64,000 bases of DNA from Salinivirgaceae bacterium (GCA_017645945.1 JAGCNL010000011.1:1-64000); one strand, 5' to 3'; counted from the stretch's first letter, positions 33,533 to 42,115 are shown. Notes: generated from the letters alone by a model not told the origin. Numbers and translations are program-made.

Positions 33533-35572
33533 CTAATCAGCAACCGTCAAATCAACCTTCACTCCCACTTTCACCCATCGCCCAGGCAGATTCAAACCGC
33601 TGAAATCGAACGATTCGGTGTTGCCGATGTTTGTTGCCTCAACAAACGGCGTTGTGTATTTGCCGCGAAACGACAGTCCAGCGTCAACTGTTGCGAATCC
33701 TTTATATGGATGACTTTCAACTTGTTGCGTTGCAGGATTTGCAACATCGTAACTGCCGTTGCGGTGCTGATAAACAAGCCTGACATTGGCTTCAACTTTC
33801 CCGAACGAACTGGCCGTCAGAGAAGCCGTCAGTTTGTGGCGCAAATGGTCTAGCGCATAGAGCGACTCATAATCGCCCGTCGATTTTTGTATGCCGATGT
33901 GGCTGTAGGCGCACTCCAACTGCTTCAAAACAAAGTATTTCTGATGAAATAACGGCGCAGTGCGAACAGCAAGACTAAACTCCTGCCCGAAGGTGTTGAC
34001 CTCCGTAACATTCTGTGCCTCATATAATTCGTTGGTCGAAAGGCGCACCCAGTCGATAATGTTTCGGCCATTTTTGAAATAAATTGCCGCACGAGCACTG
34101 AAAAGCCGCCGCTCCGCGCTCAAACCAAACTCGTAGGTGGTCACCTCCTCCGATTTAATATGCTCATTACTAACGTGTTTCGGGTCTTGGTAAAACAAAT
34201 CGGTGAACGTTGGCTGGCGGAACGCTGTGTTGACCGATGCAAAAGCAGTTAACGAACTAGTTATCATATATGTGGCATCGGCTCCAGGATAAACGTGCAT
34301 CCCGTCAGCCAACAGCGCAACGCAACCTACCGACAATGCAAAACGCTGTGCCACAAACTTATGGTTCGCCGAAATGGTGGTGAAATTGCGGTCGTAGAAA
34401 TGGTCGTAGAAGACTGAATCGCGGCCATTAACCTCAACGCGCCGTCCCGTTTCATGGCCAAGACGTGTGCTTTTGATTTTTTCGGTGCGGTTTTCAAGAC
34501 CAAAAGATGTTGTGCCCCAACTTGTTACAACCGATGCTTGCAAATTGGCGCCAAACACATCGGTTTGATGGTGATTCTGGTAAAAAGTTGGATTACTGCG
34601 TTTTAGCACATAATAATCGTTCAAGCGCCGCCAATAGGCATTTGCCGACAGGTTGACACCCAAATCGATGTCCGTTCCAACACTTGCCAGCCACGACTCA
34701 TTTTCCTCATACTGTTCAGGATACGAGAGCGAATAGAAGCCGTTGCTGCCGAAATGTTTTTCGGTGTAGCCCACTTGCGCGTTTATGTTTGACTTTCCAA
34801 TCGGCAGAACGCCACGATAGAAAAGATTATGAATGTCGAAATCGGTATTGCTGACGTAACCGTCGGAATGTGAGACAGATGCGGCCATAAAATTCCTCAC
34901 GGTTTTGTTGTTGACCGCTGCTGAAGCGGCCAGTTTGTAAAGACCAAAATCGCCTTGCATCGCATTGATTTTAAATCGGTTGACGGTGTCAGTCGGTGTA
35001 AAGAAGCACAAAGCACCGCTCAATGCCGCCACACCGCTTGCGCGGCCAGTCTGGCCAACAATAATCTCAACCCGCTCCACATCGTCAATGTCGACAGGAA
35101 GCGTGAAATTGTTGTGCCCCGTTTGCGGGTCTGAAATGTTTATTTTGTTAAGGATTATGGCGTTTTGGTCGGGATTTCCTCCTCGGATTGACAGGTCGGA
35201 CTGAACGCCTAAAAGTCCTCGCTGACGGATGTCGATTTGCGCCGTATATTCGAGCGCATCAATAAGATTCTGCTGCGGCGCGGCCGCGAAATCATCGGCT
35301 TTGACAATAGCCACTGGCACAATCAGTTGCGAGAACGAACTCGTCACCTTGTTCGCCGACACCGTAACCTCGTCAATCGTCACACTGTCAGCAACTTGTG
35401 CTGTCTCAATCATGGTTGCGCATTTGGCCTGCGTTGCCACAACCGTCAAAGTGTCAACAAGGACACAAATCTTGATGACCTTCCCCAAACTGTTGTAAAT
35501 CGCGTAGTTCTTGCGCGTCCACTTTGAGAAACAGACCATCTTTTTCTTGAATCTGCTGTTTTTAAATCTCAT
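33533..35572 (-). CDS. TonB-dependent outer-membrane receptor
   Basis: A 679-residue receptor. A signal region (about 30-52) precedes a TonB-box-like TIDEVTVSA (about 65-73). The plug domain (about 85-200) contains LIDALEYTAQIDIRQRG, SIRGGNPDQNAIILNKI and VERVEIIVGQTGRASG. A barrel with FRQPTFTDLFYQDP and a terminal aromatic-poor strand follows. It resembles BtuB/vitamin- and siderophore-type receptors, with no SusD partner and no carboxypeptidase-like N-domain. The ligand is unknown; no cobalamin riboswitch was seen upstream. The N-terminal 30 residues before the hydrophobic part are unusually basic, so a later start is possible. Confidence 0.9.
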   Translation of the reverse strand: MRFKNSRFKKKMVCFSKWTRKNYAIYNSLGKVIKICVLVDTLTVVATQAKCATMIETAQVADSVTIDEVTVSANKVTSSFSQLIVPVAIVKADDFAAAPQQNLIDALEYTAQIDIRQRGLLGVQSDLSIRGGNPDQNAIILNKINISDPQTGHNNFTLPVDIDDVERVEIIVGQTGRASGVAALSGALCFFTPTDTVNRFKINAMQGDFGLYKLAASAAVNNKTVRNFMAASVSHSDGYVSNTDFDIHNLFYRGVLPIGKSNINAQVGYTEKHFGSNGFYSLSYPEQYEENESWLASVGTDIDLGVNLSANAYWRRLNDYYVLKRSNPTFYQNHHQTDVFGANLQASVVTSWGTTSFGLENRTEKIKSTRLGHETGRRVEVNGRDSVFYDHFYDRNFTTISANHKFVAQRFALSVGCVALLADGMHVYPGADATYMITSSLTAFASVNTAFRQPTFTDLFYQDPKHVSNEHIKSEEVTTYEFGLSAERRLFSARAAIYFKNGRNIIDWVRLSTNELYEAQNVTEVNTFGQEFSLAVRTAPLFHQKYFVLKQLECAYSHIGIQKSTGDYESLYALDHLRHKLTASLTASSFGKVEANVRLVYQHRNGSYDVANPATQQVESHPYKGFATVDAGLSFRGKYTTPFVEATNIGNTESFDFSGLNLPGRWVKVGVKVDLTVAD

Positions 35573-35639
35573 TTTTAAAAAATATAAAAGTTAAACGCCG
35601 CGCCATCAGCAAAAAATATGCCAGCGCAAAAAGGTCCAC

Positions 35640-35671
35640 GTTTATCTGATATAACTATTTTGCTACATTTG
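35640..35671 (+). promoter_or_regulatory. Promoter of the hydrolase lipoprotein gene
   Basis: TTTA (35640-35643), a 20-bp gap and TACATTTG (35664-35671). The -7 is exact, the -33 has one mismatch; it ends 23 bp before the ATG. Confidence 0.6.
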
Positions 35672-35694
35672 GCACATCTTAAAAACATTCGGGG

Positions 35695-37056
35695 ATGAAA
35701 ATATCTTTCAAGGCAAATATTGCCAGCATATTGCTGATAACCTTCGCTTTATCGGCTTGCAACAACAACAGCGACAACAAATTCAGCGCAAACATCGAAA
35801 ACAAAAGTTGCGTTTCGGACACCTCAATCCACTACTCGCTCTACGCGCCAAAAAGCAAAGGAGAGAAACTTCCTGCAATCATCTTCTTCGACCCGCACGC
35901 ACAAGGTTCGGTTCCTGTGAAGGCTTACGCCAAGCTGGCATCGGAGTACCAATATATTCTGCTGGGCAGCAACGACATGCACAACGGCCAATCGGCCTCG
36001 CAAACTGAGAAAATCGTGCTCGGACTTATCAATGAGGCTGTCAATCAATGCCATGCCGATGAGAACCGCATCTATCTCTGCGGATTCTCGGGCGGTGGCA
36101 AGGTAGCCACAATGTACGGCATCAATATTCCCGAAATCAAGGGCGTGATTGCCTGCGGAGGCAGCGTCACTCCGAACACCAAACCCGATTCAACCTTCTG
36201 CTTTGTGGGCATGGTGGGCGACAAGGATTTCAACTACATCGACATGCAGCAGACGCTGGTCACATTCAGCAAAATGGGGGTTTCGTTCACATCACTCGTT
36301 TTCGACGGCAAGCACGAATGGCCTGACGCAAATTATTTCAAAGATGCTTTTGATGCCCTCGAAATCAATGCAATGCGCACGGGTTTCAAACCATCGAATG
36401 TTGATTGGCTGAAAAACGTTTACACCAAACTGAAAGACTCGGCCAACATCTGCATGGCTACTGGCGATTACGTGAAATGCTCTGAACTGATTGGCCGCAT
36501 TCAAGGTTGGTTCGGCTCTATCGATAACGATATGAGACTCTCGGCATTCATGTCGAATTTGGTTAACAACCAGATGTATATCAGCGAGATGGAAAAGAAA
36601 ACAGGCCTGGCTATGAAAGAGATTGAGCTGCGCAGTAAGTTCATTGGTTCGGTTGAGAGCCGCGACATTGACTGGTGGAAAAACGAGGTTGACAACTTCC
36701 ATAAGAGCATTGCCAGCAAAGACAAACAGGTGAGCCTGACCACCCAGCGACTGATGGCCTATCTGAGCATGATGGCCTTCTCGTTAGCAAACAACGATAT
36801 TCTGTCGGGCAACAAAGAAGGTGCACTTAAAAAGCTGCAAATATATGAGTTGGTTGACCCCGATTTGGCTGATGTTGACCTTATGTTCGCCCGCTACTAC
36901 CTGATGACCAGCGAGCGCGAGAAGATGGCTGAAAGCTTCAAAAAAGCCATCAGCAAAGGCTTTGACCGCGTTGAGCAATACGCATCGGACCCCACTTGGC
37001 GGCAACTCTACTCGCAACCGGAAATCAAGGCTGAATTGTCGGGAAAAAATAAATAG
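35695..37056 (+). CDS. Alpha/beta-hydrolase lipoprotein with C-terminal helical repeat region
   Basis: A 453-residue lipoprotein with a lipobox ending FALSAC (C22). An alpha/beta-hydrolase domain (about 40-235) has nucleophile S132 in CGFSGGG, a preceding IIFFDPHAQGS strand and candidate His in DGKHEWP, as in dienelactone-hydrolase and esterase-like proteins. A helical C-terminal half (about 240-453) ends in TPR-like sequence (FARYYLMTSEREKMAESFKKAI). Substrate unknown. It is monocistronic; metX with its own promoter follows. Confidence 0.82.
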   Translation: MKISFKANIASILLITFALSACNNNSDNKFSANIENKSCVSDTSIHYSLYAPKSKGEKLPAIIFFDPHAQGSVPVKAYAKLASEYQYILLGSNDMHNGQSASQTEKIVLGLINEAVNQCHADENRIYLCGFSGGGKVATMYGINIPEIKGVIACGGSVTPNTKPDSTFCFVGMVGDKDFNYIDMQQTLVTFSKMGVSFTSLVFDGKHEWPDANYFKDAFDALEINAMRTGFKPSNVDWLKNVYTKLKDSANICMATGDYVKCSELIGRIQGWFGSIDNDMRLSAFMSNLVNNQMYISEMEKKTGLAMKEIELRSKFIGSVESRDIDWWKNEVDNFHKSIASKDKQVSLTTQRLMAYLSMMAFSLANNDILSGNKEGALKKLQIYELVDPDLADVDLMFARYYLMTSEREKMAESFKKAISKGFDRVEQYASDPTWRQLYSQPEIKAELSGKNK

Positions 37057-37075
37057 CGAATCCGCAAAAATAACC

Positions 37076-37083
37076 TACATTTG
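37076..37083 (+). promoter_or_regulatory. -7 promoter box of the SAM riboswitch-metX transcript
   Basis: TACATTTG is an exact TAnnTTTG match. The transcript would start a few bases later and begin with a CGGGC/GCCCG hairpin (37095-37107), then the riboswitch. Confidence 0.55.
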
Positions 37084-37110
37084 CCGCGCAATTACGGGCT
37101 CGGCCCGCAA

Positions 37111-37223
37111 TGTTATATCGAAGAACGGAGAGATTAGGCTCGATGAAGTTCTAACAACCTTCCCTGAGTGGAAAGGTGCTAATACCTAACCCTGACGGAA
37201 TAGTCCCGATGGGAATTATAACA
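37111..37223 (+). promoter_or_regulatory. SAM riboswitch (SAM-I/S-box superfamily) upstream of metX
   Basis: Conserved S-box elements are visible in order: GATGAA, AACAACC and AAGGTGCTAATACC. P1 is TGTTATA (37111-37117) with TATAACA (37217-37223); P2 includes TTAG/CTAA; P3 is CCTTCC with GGAAAGG. SAM-sensing aptamers in this phylum control methionine genes, and the next gene is metX. SAM binding should reduce metX expression. Confidence 0.85.
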
Positions 37224-37231
37224 AATTGAAA

Positions 37232-37315
37232 ATGAAAAAGAATAACGACAGCCGTATCGATTTCTACTTTGAGGCGTCAACAAAATCGTCGATGCACCAG
37301 CAGGTGCGCATCTGA
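37232..37315 (+). other. Possible short leader ORF between riboswitch and metX
   Basis: ATG at 37232 and TGA at 37313-37315 give 27 codons, beginning MKKNNDSRID and ending MHQQVRI. It starts 8 nt after the riboswitch and its last codons form the arm of the hairpin at 37291-37312. No Met run is present, so peptide-based attenuation is not obvious. It may be a decaying or chance ORF. Confidence 0.3.
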
Positions 37316-37320
37316 TTTTT
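37291..37320 (+). terminator. Hairpin plus T run in metX leader, probable riboswitch expression platform
   Basis: GATGCACC (37291-37298) pairs with GGTGC and ATC (37303-37312, 2-nt bulge), then TGATTTTT. A terminator here, 95 bp before metX, fits transcriptional control by the upstream SAM aptamer. An alternative antiterminator pairing was not worked out. Confidence 0.55.
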
Positions 37321-37416
37321 CCCACTGACACACACAAGACTATGCTTGTGGCCGTACAACCGCCATTAAATGGTTGTGCTTCAACATTATTTCAAACGAT
37401 TAAAACTGATAAGAAT

Positions 37417-38484
37417 ATGATAGTTCAAGAAAAATATCTGTCGCGCGACGGCGGCAAAAACGTGAAATTCTACCACTACAGCGAGGGGCTCGACCTTGAA
37501 TGCGGCGCCCGCCTTGAAGAGTTGGACATTGCATATGTGACCTACGGCACAATGAATGCCGACCAGAGCAACGTCGTCTGGATGTGCCACGCCTACACTG
37601 CCAACGCTGACCCTGCCGACTGGTGGCCAGGAATGGTGGGCGAGGGCAAATTCTTCGACCCCGCAAAATATTTCATCGTCTGCGCCAACATCATCGGCTC
37701 GTGCTACGGCTCAACTGGCCCGCTCAGCGTGAATCCGAAGACAGGCAAGCCCTATTACCGCGATTTTCCTCTCATCACCGTCCGCGACCAGGTAGCCGCT
37801 CACGAGATTCTGCGCAAATATCTCGGAATCAAATCAATATACATAATCCTTGGCTGCTCAATCGGCGGACATCAGGCCATTGAATGGGCCATCAGCAACC
37901 CGTCGCTAATCAAGAATGCCATTTTTGTGGCCACAACGGCTGTCAACACGCCTTGGGTTTCGGCCTTCAACGAGGCACAGCGCATGGCCATCGAAGCTGA
38001 CCAGACTTTCTACGACGACAATCCGAACGGCGGCGAGCAGGGAATGCGTTCGGCACGTGCAATGGCGCTCATCAGCTATCGCAACCGCGAAATTTTCAAC
38101 CGAACACAAGCCGAGGACCCCAACGATTTGGACAAGCTGGACAACTTCCGCGTGGTGTCGTATCAGAAGCACCAAGGCGACAAGCTGGCCGACCGCTTCA
38201 ACGCATATTCATACTACACGCTCTCGAAGGCACTCGACTCGCACAACGTGGGCCGCGGCCGCGACGGTTTCCAAGCGGCTTTGGGGCGCATCACGGCACA
38301 CACGCTCGTCATCGGCATCGACACCGACATTCTGTTCCCTGTTGAGGACCAGCTGATTATCCACAAGGGCATCAAGGGCAGCGTGCTGCGCATTCTGGCA
38401 TCGGTTTACGGCCACGACGGCTTCCTGCTCGAGTATGAGAAACAAGCTAAAATCTACACGCAATTCCTGAAAGGAGAACTATAA
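37417..38484 (+). CDS. metX: Homoserine O-acetyltransferase
   Basis: A 355-residue alpha/beta-hydrolase fold enzyme that acetylates homoserine, the entry step to methionine. Motifs: MCHAYTANADPADWWPGM, NIIGSCYGSTGP, nucleophile S148 in LGCSIGGHQAIEWA, Asp in IGIDTDILFP and His in YGHDGFLLEY. ATG 37417 gives the normal N-terminus; an in-frame ATG at 37342 lies within the leader and is rejected. Controlled by the SAM riboswitch. Its product is the substrate of the sulfhydrylase at 60565-61851. Confidence 0.96.
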   Translation: MIVQEKYLSRDGGKNVKFYHYSEGLDLECGARLEELDIAYVTYGTMNADQSNVVWMCHAYTANADPADWWPGMVGEGKFFDPAKYFIVCANIIGSCYGSTGPLSVNPKTGKPYYRDFPLITVRDQVAAHEILRKYLGIKSIYIILGCSIGGHQAIEWAISNPSLIKNAIFVATTAVNTPWVSAFNEAQRMAIEADQTFYDDNPNGGEQGMRSARAMALISYRNREIFNRTQAEDPNDLDKLDNFRVVSYQKHQGDKLADRFNAYSYYTLSKALDSHNVGRGRDGFQAALGRITAHTLVIGIDTDILFPVEDQLIIHKGIKGSVLRILASVYGHDGFLLEYEKQAKIYTQFLKGEL

Positions 38485-38564
38485 ATACGGACTTCAAACA
38501 AACGGACAGTTAATTAGTCGTTTTACCGAATTTTAAACGAAACAAACCGAATATAAATCCAACG

Positions 38565-38594
38565 CCACCGAATTTTTATTTCCTAATTCGGTGG
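38565..38594. repeat. Perfect 10-bp inverted repeat after metX
   Basis: CCACCGAATT (38565-38574) pairs with AATTCGGTGG (38585-38594) around a 10-nt loop. There is no T run on either strand, so it may protect the metX mRNA 3' end or bind a protein rather than terminate. Confidence 0.6.
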
Positions 38595-38607
38595 AAAACC
38601 ATCAATT

Positions 38608-38615
38608 TATATTTG
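38608..38615 (+). promoter_or_regulatory. -7 box of a candidate small RNA
   Basis: TATATTTG is an exact TAnnTTTG match. It lies 53 bp before a strong terminator, with no gene between. The -33 region is weak. Confidence 0.4.
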
Positions 38616-38621
38616 TATCGT

Positions 38622-38706
38622 TTTCAATCGGATTAGTCACCATTAACTGTTACTATTATGTAGCTGAAACAACCTTTGGACTCCCCAACTGAAGGTTGTT
38701 TTTTTC
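38622..38706 (+). ncRNA. Candidate small RNA of about 85 nt
   Basis: It is bounded by a -7 box and a strong terminator and contains no ORF worth naming (its only ATG is followed directly by TAG). No known RNA family is recognised. An alternative view is that the terminator simply serves metX. Confidence 0.3.
38668..38706 (+). terminator. Strong intrinsic terminator
   Basis: AACAACCTT pairs with AAGGTTGTT around TGGACTCCCCAACTG and is followed by seven T. Confidence 0.85.
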
Positions 38707-38794
38707 GTGCCTACCTTAATCATATGTGCATGATTTTCAGTGTCACGATTGCTTCGTGGCATCAAATTATAAACAAACCTTGTTGTGCGATTTA

Positions 38795-40141
38795 TCAGAT
38801 TACCAGCATGTTATCACCACGGATGAGTTTGTAGAGGTCCATGGCGTAAAGGTCGGTCATGCCGGAGACGAAATCAAGAATGGAGCGGCACTTGTCGTAG
38901 GTGCTGTGATTGTCGGTTTTATACTGCTCAGGAATGAGCTGCAGGAGCTTGCGCGAATAGTTGGTGTTAGGCTCCAATGCGGCCTGCAGAAACTCCTCAA
39001 CAAGCGTTTTAAGCACGTTGTAGCCCGTTATCTCAACCTTCACCACCGAACGGTTGTTGTAGATTTTGCGGACAGACATATCGCTGCTCTCCTCGTATTC
39101 GGTTTCGATTTTTTCGGGCAGATTCTTCACCAGCGACCCGTTGAACGTGCCGTTCATAATCTCACAGCGATGCTCGAGGAACACCTCCGACGTGCGCGTT
39201 GTCAAATGGTTGATTGACATGGCCCGCAGGAAAGCCACCAACTCATTGCTGTCAGTCACAATGCCTTTCACGCTATCGAGTTTCTGCCTGAATTTCTGCA
39301 AATTCTCACCATCGAAGAAGCTCGACAGACGCTCGCGCGTTTCATCAAAAGAGAGTATTCCCAGCTTGTGGGCGTCCTCAATGTCCATAATCATGTAGGC
39401 AATGTCGTCGGCTGCCTCCATCAGGTAGGCAAGCGGACTGCGGGCGTAGATTCCACGCGCAGAGTCAAGGCAGGCAAGCCCCGTCTCCTCGGCAATTGAG
39501 AGGAACGCATCGCGCTCGCTCTGAAAGAATCCGTATTTACCTTTTTTAGTGCGCTCGGTGGATGCAAACGGGTATTTTATCATTGCGGCCAAGCAAGCAT
39601 AGGTGAGCGACATTCCGCCCGCCCTGCGGCCTTTGAACTGATGTGTGAGCAAACGCAGCAGATTGGCATTGCCCTCGAAATTTGTCAAGTCGGCCCACTC
39701 GGCCGGAGTCATCTCTGATTGCAAACTGCGCCCATCACCGTTTTCAAAAAAGTTTGATATGGCGCTCTCGCCCGAATGACCAAACGGTGGGTTGCCCAAG
39801 TCGTGCGCCAGTCCTGCCACCGACACAATGGTACCCAGCTCATCAATGAGTGGACGGATTTCTGGTTCCACCTCTGGCGCAATACGTCGCGCAACTATAT
39901 TGCCCAATGAGCGACCAATGCTGGCCACTTCAAGGCTGTGAGTCAGTCGGTTATGCACAAAAACACTTCCCGGCAACGGGAAAACCTGCGTCTTGTTCTG
40001 CAAACGGCGGAAAGCCGAACTGAAAATCAAACGGTCGTAGTCGCGTTGGAATTGGGTGCGGATAATCTCAAGGTCAACTTCCTTTGAATCAACCTCTTTG
40101 CCGTAACGGCGCGTCGATAGCAGCTGTTTCCAGTTCATCAT
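38795..40141 (-). CDS. dgt: Deoxyguanosinetriphosphate triphosphohydrolase (dGTPase)
   Basis: A 448-residue HD-domain enzyme that splits dGTP to deoxyguanosine and triphosphate. The HD metal site is visible: H68 in RLTHSLEV, H113-D114 in GLAHDLGNPPFGHSGE, and a later D in MEAADDIAYMIMDIEDA. The N-terminal RDYDRLIFSSAFRRLQNKTQVF is typical of type 1 dGTPases. It overlaps the end of lspA by 4 bp, so the pair is cotranscribed. Confidence 0.95.
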   Translation of the reverse strand: MMNWKQLLSTRRYGKEVDSKEVDLEIIRTQFQRDYDRLIFSSAFRRLQNKTQVFPLPGSVFVHNRLTHSLEVASIGRSLGNIVARRIAPEVEPEIRPLIDELGTIVSVAGLAHDLGNPPFGHSGESAISNFFENGDGRSLQSEMTPAEWADLTNFEGNANLLRLLTHQFKGRRAGGMSLTYACLAAMIKYPFASTERTKKGKYGFFQSERDAFLSIAEETGLACLDSARGIYARSPLAYLMEAADDIAYMIMDIEDAHKLGILSFDETRERLSSFFDGENLQKFRQKLDSVKGIVTDSNELVAFLRAMSINHLTTRTSEVFLEHRCEIMNGTFNGSLVKNLPEKIETEYEESSDMSVRKIYNNRSVVKVEITGYNVLKTLVEEFLQAALEPNTNYSRKLLQLIPEQYKTDNHSTYDKCRSILDFVSGMTDLYAMDLYKLIRGDNMLVI

Positions 40142-40764
40142 TTTTTCGAACTAATTTCAAGTTCCGATTGCAGAATCTTACGTTCAAAAATGAGCATCCA
40201 AATCATTCCGCAAGTGATGGCCGAATCGGCAATGTTGAACACAGGGCGGAAGAAGATGAACTCCTCAGTGGCGTTGATTGGAGACCATGCTGGCCAATGG
40301 CCTTGAATAATCGGGAAATAGAGCATATCGACAACCCTTCCCTGCAGGAAACTTGAATAGCCTTGTCCGAATGGTACAAATGAGGCGATGTTGTTCCAAC
40401 TTTGGTCGAAAATCAAACCGTACAAGGCGCAATCGATGATATTACCTGCCGCTCCGGCCAGAATCAGAGCCACGCATACAAAGTAGCCCATCGATATATC
40501 GCGCTTTGCGAGTTTGAACAGATAATAGCCGAGCAGCCCCACGGCGGCTATACGGAAGATGCTGAGCAGATATTTTCCGATGCGCCCGAAAAACTCCATG
40601 CCGAAAGCCATGCCGTTGTTCTCTGTGAAATGGATGATGAACCAGTTCCCCGCGATGTGAATCTCCTCGCCAATGGCCATGTGTGTCTTAATCCAGATTT
40701 TCAACCACTGGTCGACTATCAGAACGACGGCAATAATGATGATGGCGAGTTTTCCTTTGCTCAT
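40138..40764 (-). CDS. lspA: Lipoprotein signal peptidase II
   Basis: A 208-residue polytopic aspartic protease that removes signal peptides from prolipoproteins at the inner membrane. Visible are an N-terminal VVLIVDQWLKIWI helix, ENNGMAFGM, and the catalytic Asp residues in NIIDCALYG and FNIADSAI. It is longer than E. coli LspA because of an insert before the last helices, usual for Bacteroidota. The start is ATG 40764; a longer frame upstream crosses the terminator and is rejected. It serves the several lipoproteins of this window. Confidence 0.95.
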   Translation of the reverse strand: MSKGKLAIIIIAVVLIVDQWLKIWIKTHMAIGEEIHIAGNWFIIHFTENNGMAFGMEFFGRIGKYLLSIFRIAAVGLLGYYLFKLAKRDISMGYFVCVALILAGAAGNIIDCALYGLIFDQSWNNIASFVPFGQGYSSFLQGRVVDMLYFPIIQGHWPAWSPINATEEFIFFRPVFNIADSAITCGMIWMLIFERKILQSELEISSKK

Positions 40765-40778
40765 TTCTGTCAAAATTG

Positions 40779-40825
40779 AAAAAGGCCACAAGAGTCGGCT
40801 TTGCTTGCACTGACTTTTGCGGCCT
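40779..40825 (-). terminator. Hairpin terminator between the DksA-like gene and lspA
   Basis: AGGCC plus AGAGTC on the left pair with GACT and GGCCT on the right; on the minus strand it is followed by TTTTTC. It may only partly separate the two genes. Confidence 0.55.
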
Positions 40826-40840
40826 CGATTAGTTGGCTTT

Positions 40841-41233
40841 TTATTTCTTGCTGCTGCTGTTTTTAGCCTCAACGCTCAGTGTAGCGTGCGGAACAGCGCG
40901 CAGACGCTCTTTCGGAATCAGCTGGCCAGTCTCACGGCAAATGCCATAAGTCTTGTTCTCGATACGCACAAGGGCAGCTTTAAGGTGCTGTATGAATTTC
41001 TCCTGATGCTGTGCAAGACGGCCTGTCTCCTCGCGCGAGAGCACGCTGGCACCCTCTTCCAAAACTTTGAAAGTTGGCGATGTGTCAAGAGTGTCGTTGC
41101 CATCAGAGTGTGCAAGTGTCTGGCACAGGGTCTCATATTCTTCTTGCGCTTTCGCAAGTTTTTCAAGTATCAACTGTTTGAATTCTGCCAGTTCCTCGTC
41201 GGAATACCTGACTTTAGTTTGTTCTTCGCTCAT
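40841..41233 (-). CDS. DksA/TraR-family protein with degenerate zinc finger
   Basis: A 130-residue protein with a long coiled coil (about 8-90) and a C-terminal DksA/TraR segment YGICRETGQLIPKERLRAVP followed by HATLSVEAK. Only one of the four zinc-binding Cys remains, as in other Cys-poor DksA-like proteins. DksA acts in the RNA polymerase secondary channel with ppGpp. Activity here is inferred. It lies upstream of lspA, a usual Bacteroidota neighbour. The start is ATG 41233. Confidence 0.87.
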   Translation of the reverse strand: MSEEQTKVRYSDEELAEFKQLILEKLAKAQEEYETLCQTLAHSDGNDTLDTSPTFKVLEEGASVLSREETGRLAQHQEKFIQHLKAALVRIENKTYGICRETGQLIPKERLRAVPHATLSVEAKNSSSKK

Positions 41234-41344
41234 AGTGGTATGGTATTTATTGGGCGCTAAAGGTAGCTTTGTTGTATTTCTACCAACTATCAAGCTGCGC
41301 TTTTTTTACAACTAATTATTAACAAAGCTGCGCTCTGCGGATAA

Positions 41345-42115
41345 TTACTCCCGTTTGTCCATCCGCTCGTTGAGCTCCTGAAGCTGCTGCTCAATACGGC
41401 TGAGCTGGGCTTTGATGTCATCATTATTGTCCGACACCATCTCATCAACAAAGATGGAATTGATGAGTGATAAGCCGATGATGCCGCCCAAAACAAGCAA
41501 CATGCAGAAAAACAACTTGGCCACGCCTCCCCATAACGGTGACGAGACGGCGGCAATGGCATCGGGCACCTCATACCAGCCCTCAACCGTGCACATTCTG
41601 AAAATTGTATAGACCGACTCCCATACTGAGCCAAAATATTGTGGCACAATTTCTTTAAGCACAGATGTGCAAAGTAGCGCAACAATGATTATCAGCAGCA
41701 TAAACGAGCACATTATGCCGACGGATTTGCGGATGGCATCGCGGAAATGCGACACTATAACTGAGAAATCGGGGAAGAAACGGAATGTGCGGAAAAATTT
41801 CATGATACGCAGCACCCTCAGTGTCTGCAAAGCCTCGAACCCACCCAAAACAGGTACCAGCAACTCCAACACCGACGGTAGCGAAACCAGGACAACACAG
41901 AAATCAAGCCGGTTCCAACCTTCTGCCCAATAGTTTTTCCAACTGTACAGACGAATTTTGGTGACCGCCTCAACCACAAAAAACAGCGTGCAGACAATGT
42001 CGAGCACATCAAGCGCCGGGCTGTTGAAACCACACTCCTGCAAGAAAATTATCACGGCATTGGCAATGATTACCGCCATCACCGTCCGCTCATTAGTGAA
42101 TATTCGCTTCAGCAT
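41345..42115 (-). CDS. Voltage-gated-type ion channel (NaChBac-like)
   Basis: A 256-residue six-helix ion transporter. S4 carries a positive residue at every third position (R100, R103, K106, R109, R112). A pore loop with filter TVEGW (176-180, in MCTVEGWYEVPD) lies between S5 and S6. A C-terminal coiled coil (about 225-256, DIKAQLSRIEQQLQELNER) should form the tetramer bundle. It matches the size and layout of bacterial sodium channels, but the filter differs from TLESW of NaChBac, so ion selectivity is open. The start is ATG 42115. Confidence 0.88.
   Translation of the reverse strand: MLKRIFTNERTVMAVIIANAVIIFLQECGFNSPALDVLDIVCTLFFVVEAVTKIRLYSWKNYWAEGWNRLDFCVVLVSLPSVLELLVPVLGGFEALQTLRVLRIMKFFRTFRFFPDFSVIVSHFRDAIRKSVGIMCSFMLLIIIVALLCTSVLKEIVPQYFGSVWESVYTIFRMCTVEGWYEVPDAIAAVSSPLWGGVAKLFFCMLLVLGGIIGLSLINSIFVDEMVSDNNDDIKAQLSRIEQQLQELNERMDKRE

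Larger units (their letters stand above)
38485..38794. other. 310-bp convergent intergenic region with hairpins
   Basis: No coding region. It contains repeated ACCGAAT words, a perfect 10-bp hairpin (38565-38594) without a T run, a -7 box, a strong plus-strand terminator and a weak hairpin around 38741-38761. Confidence 0.6.

Noticed and set aside
33372-35694. Cobalamin or thiamine riboswitch near the TonB-dependent receptor
   Set aside because: Neither the B12 box nor a TPP core is present in the flanking 120-160 bp regions.
37342-37416. Upstream start for metX
   Set aside because: The added residues resemble no MetX and lie in the riboswitch leader; ATG 37417 begins the conserved protein.
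40765-40872. 36-codon N-terminal extension of lspA
   Set aside because: It crosses the hairpin after the DksA-like gene and places charged residues before the first LspA helix; ATG 40764 is the normal start.
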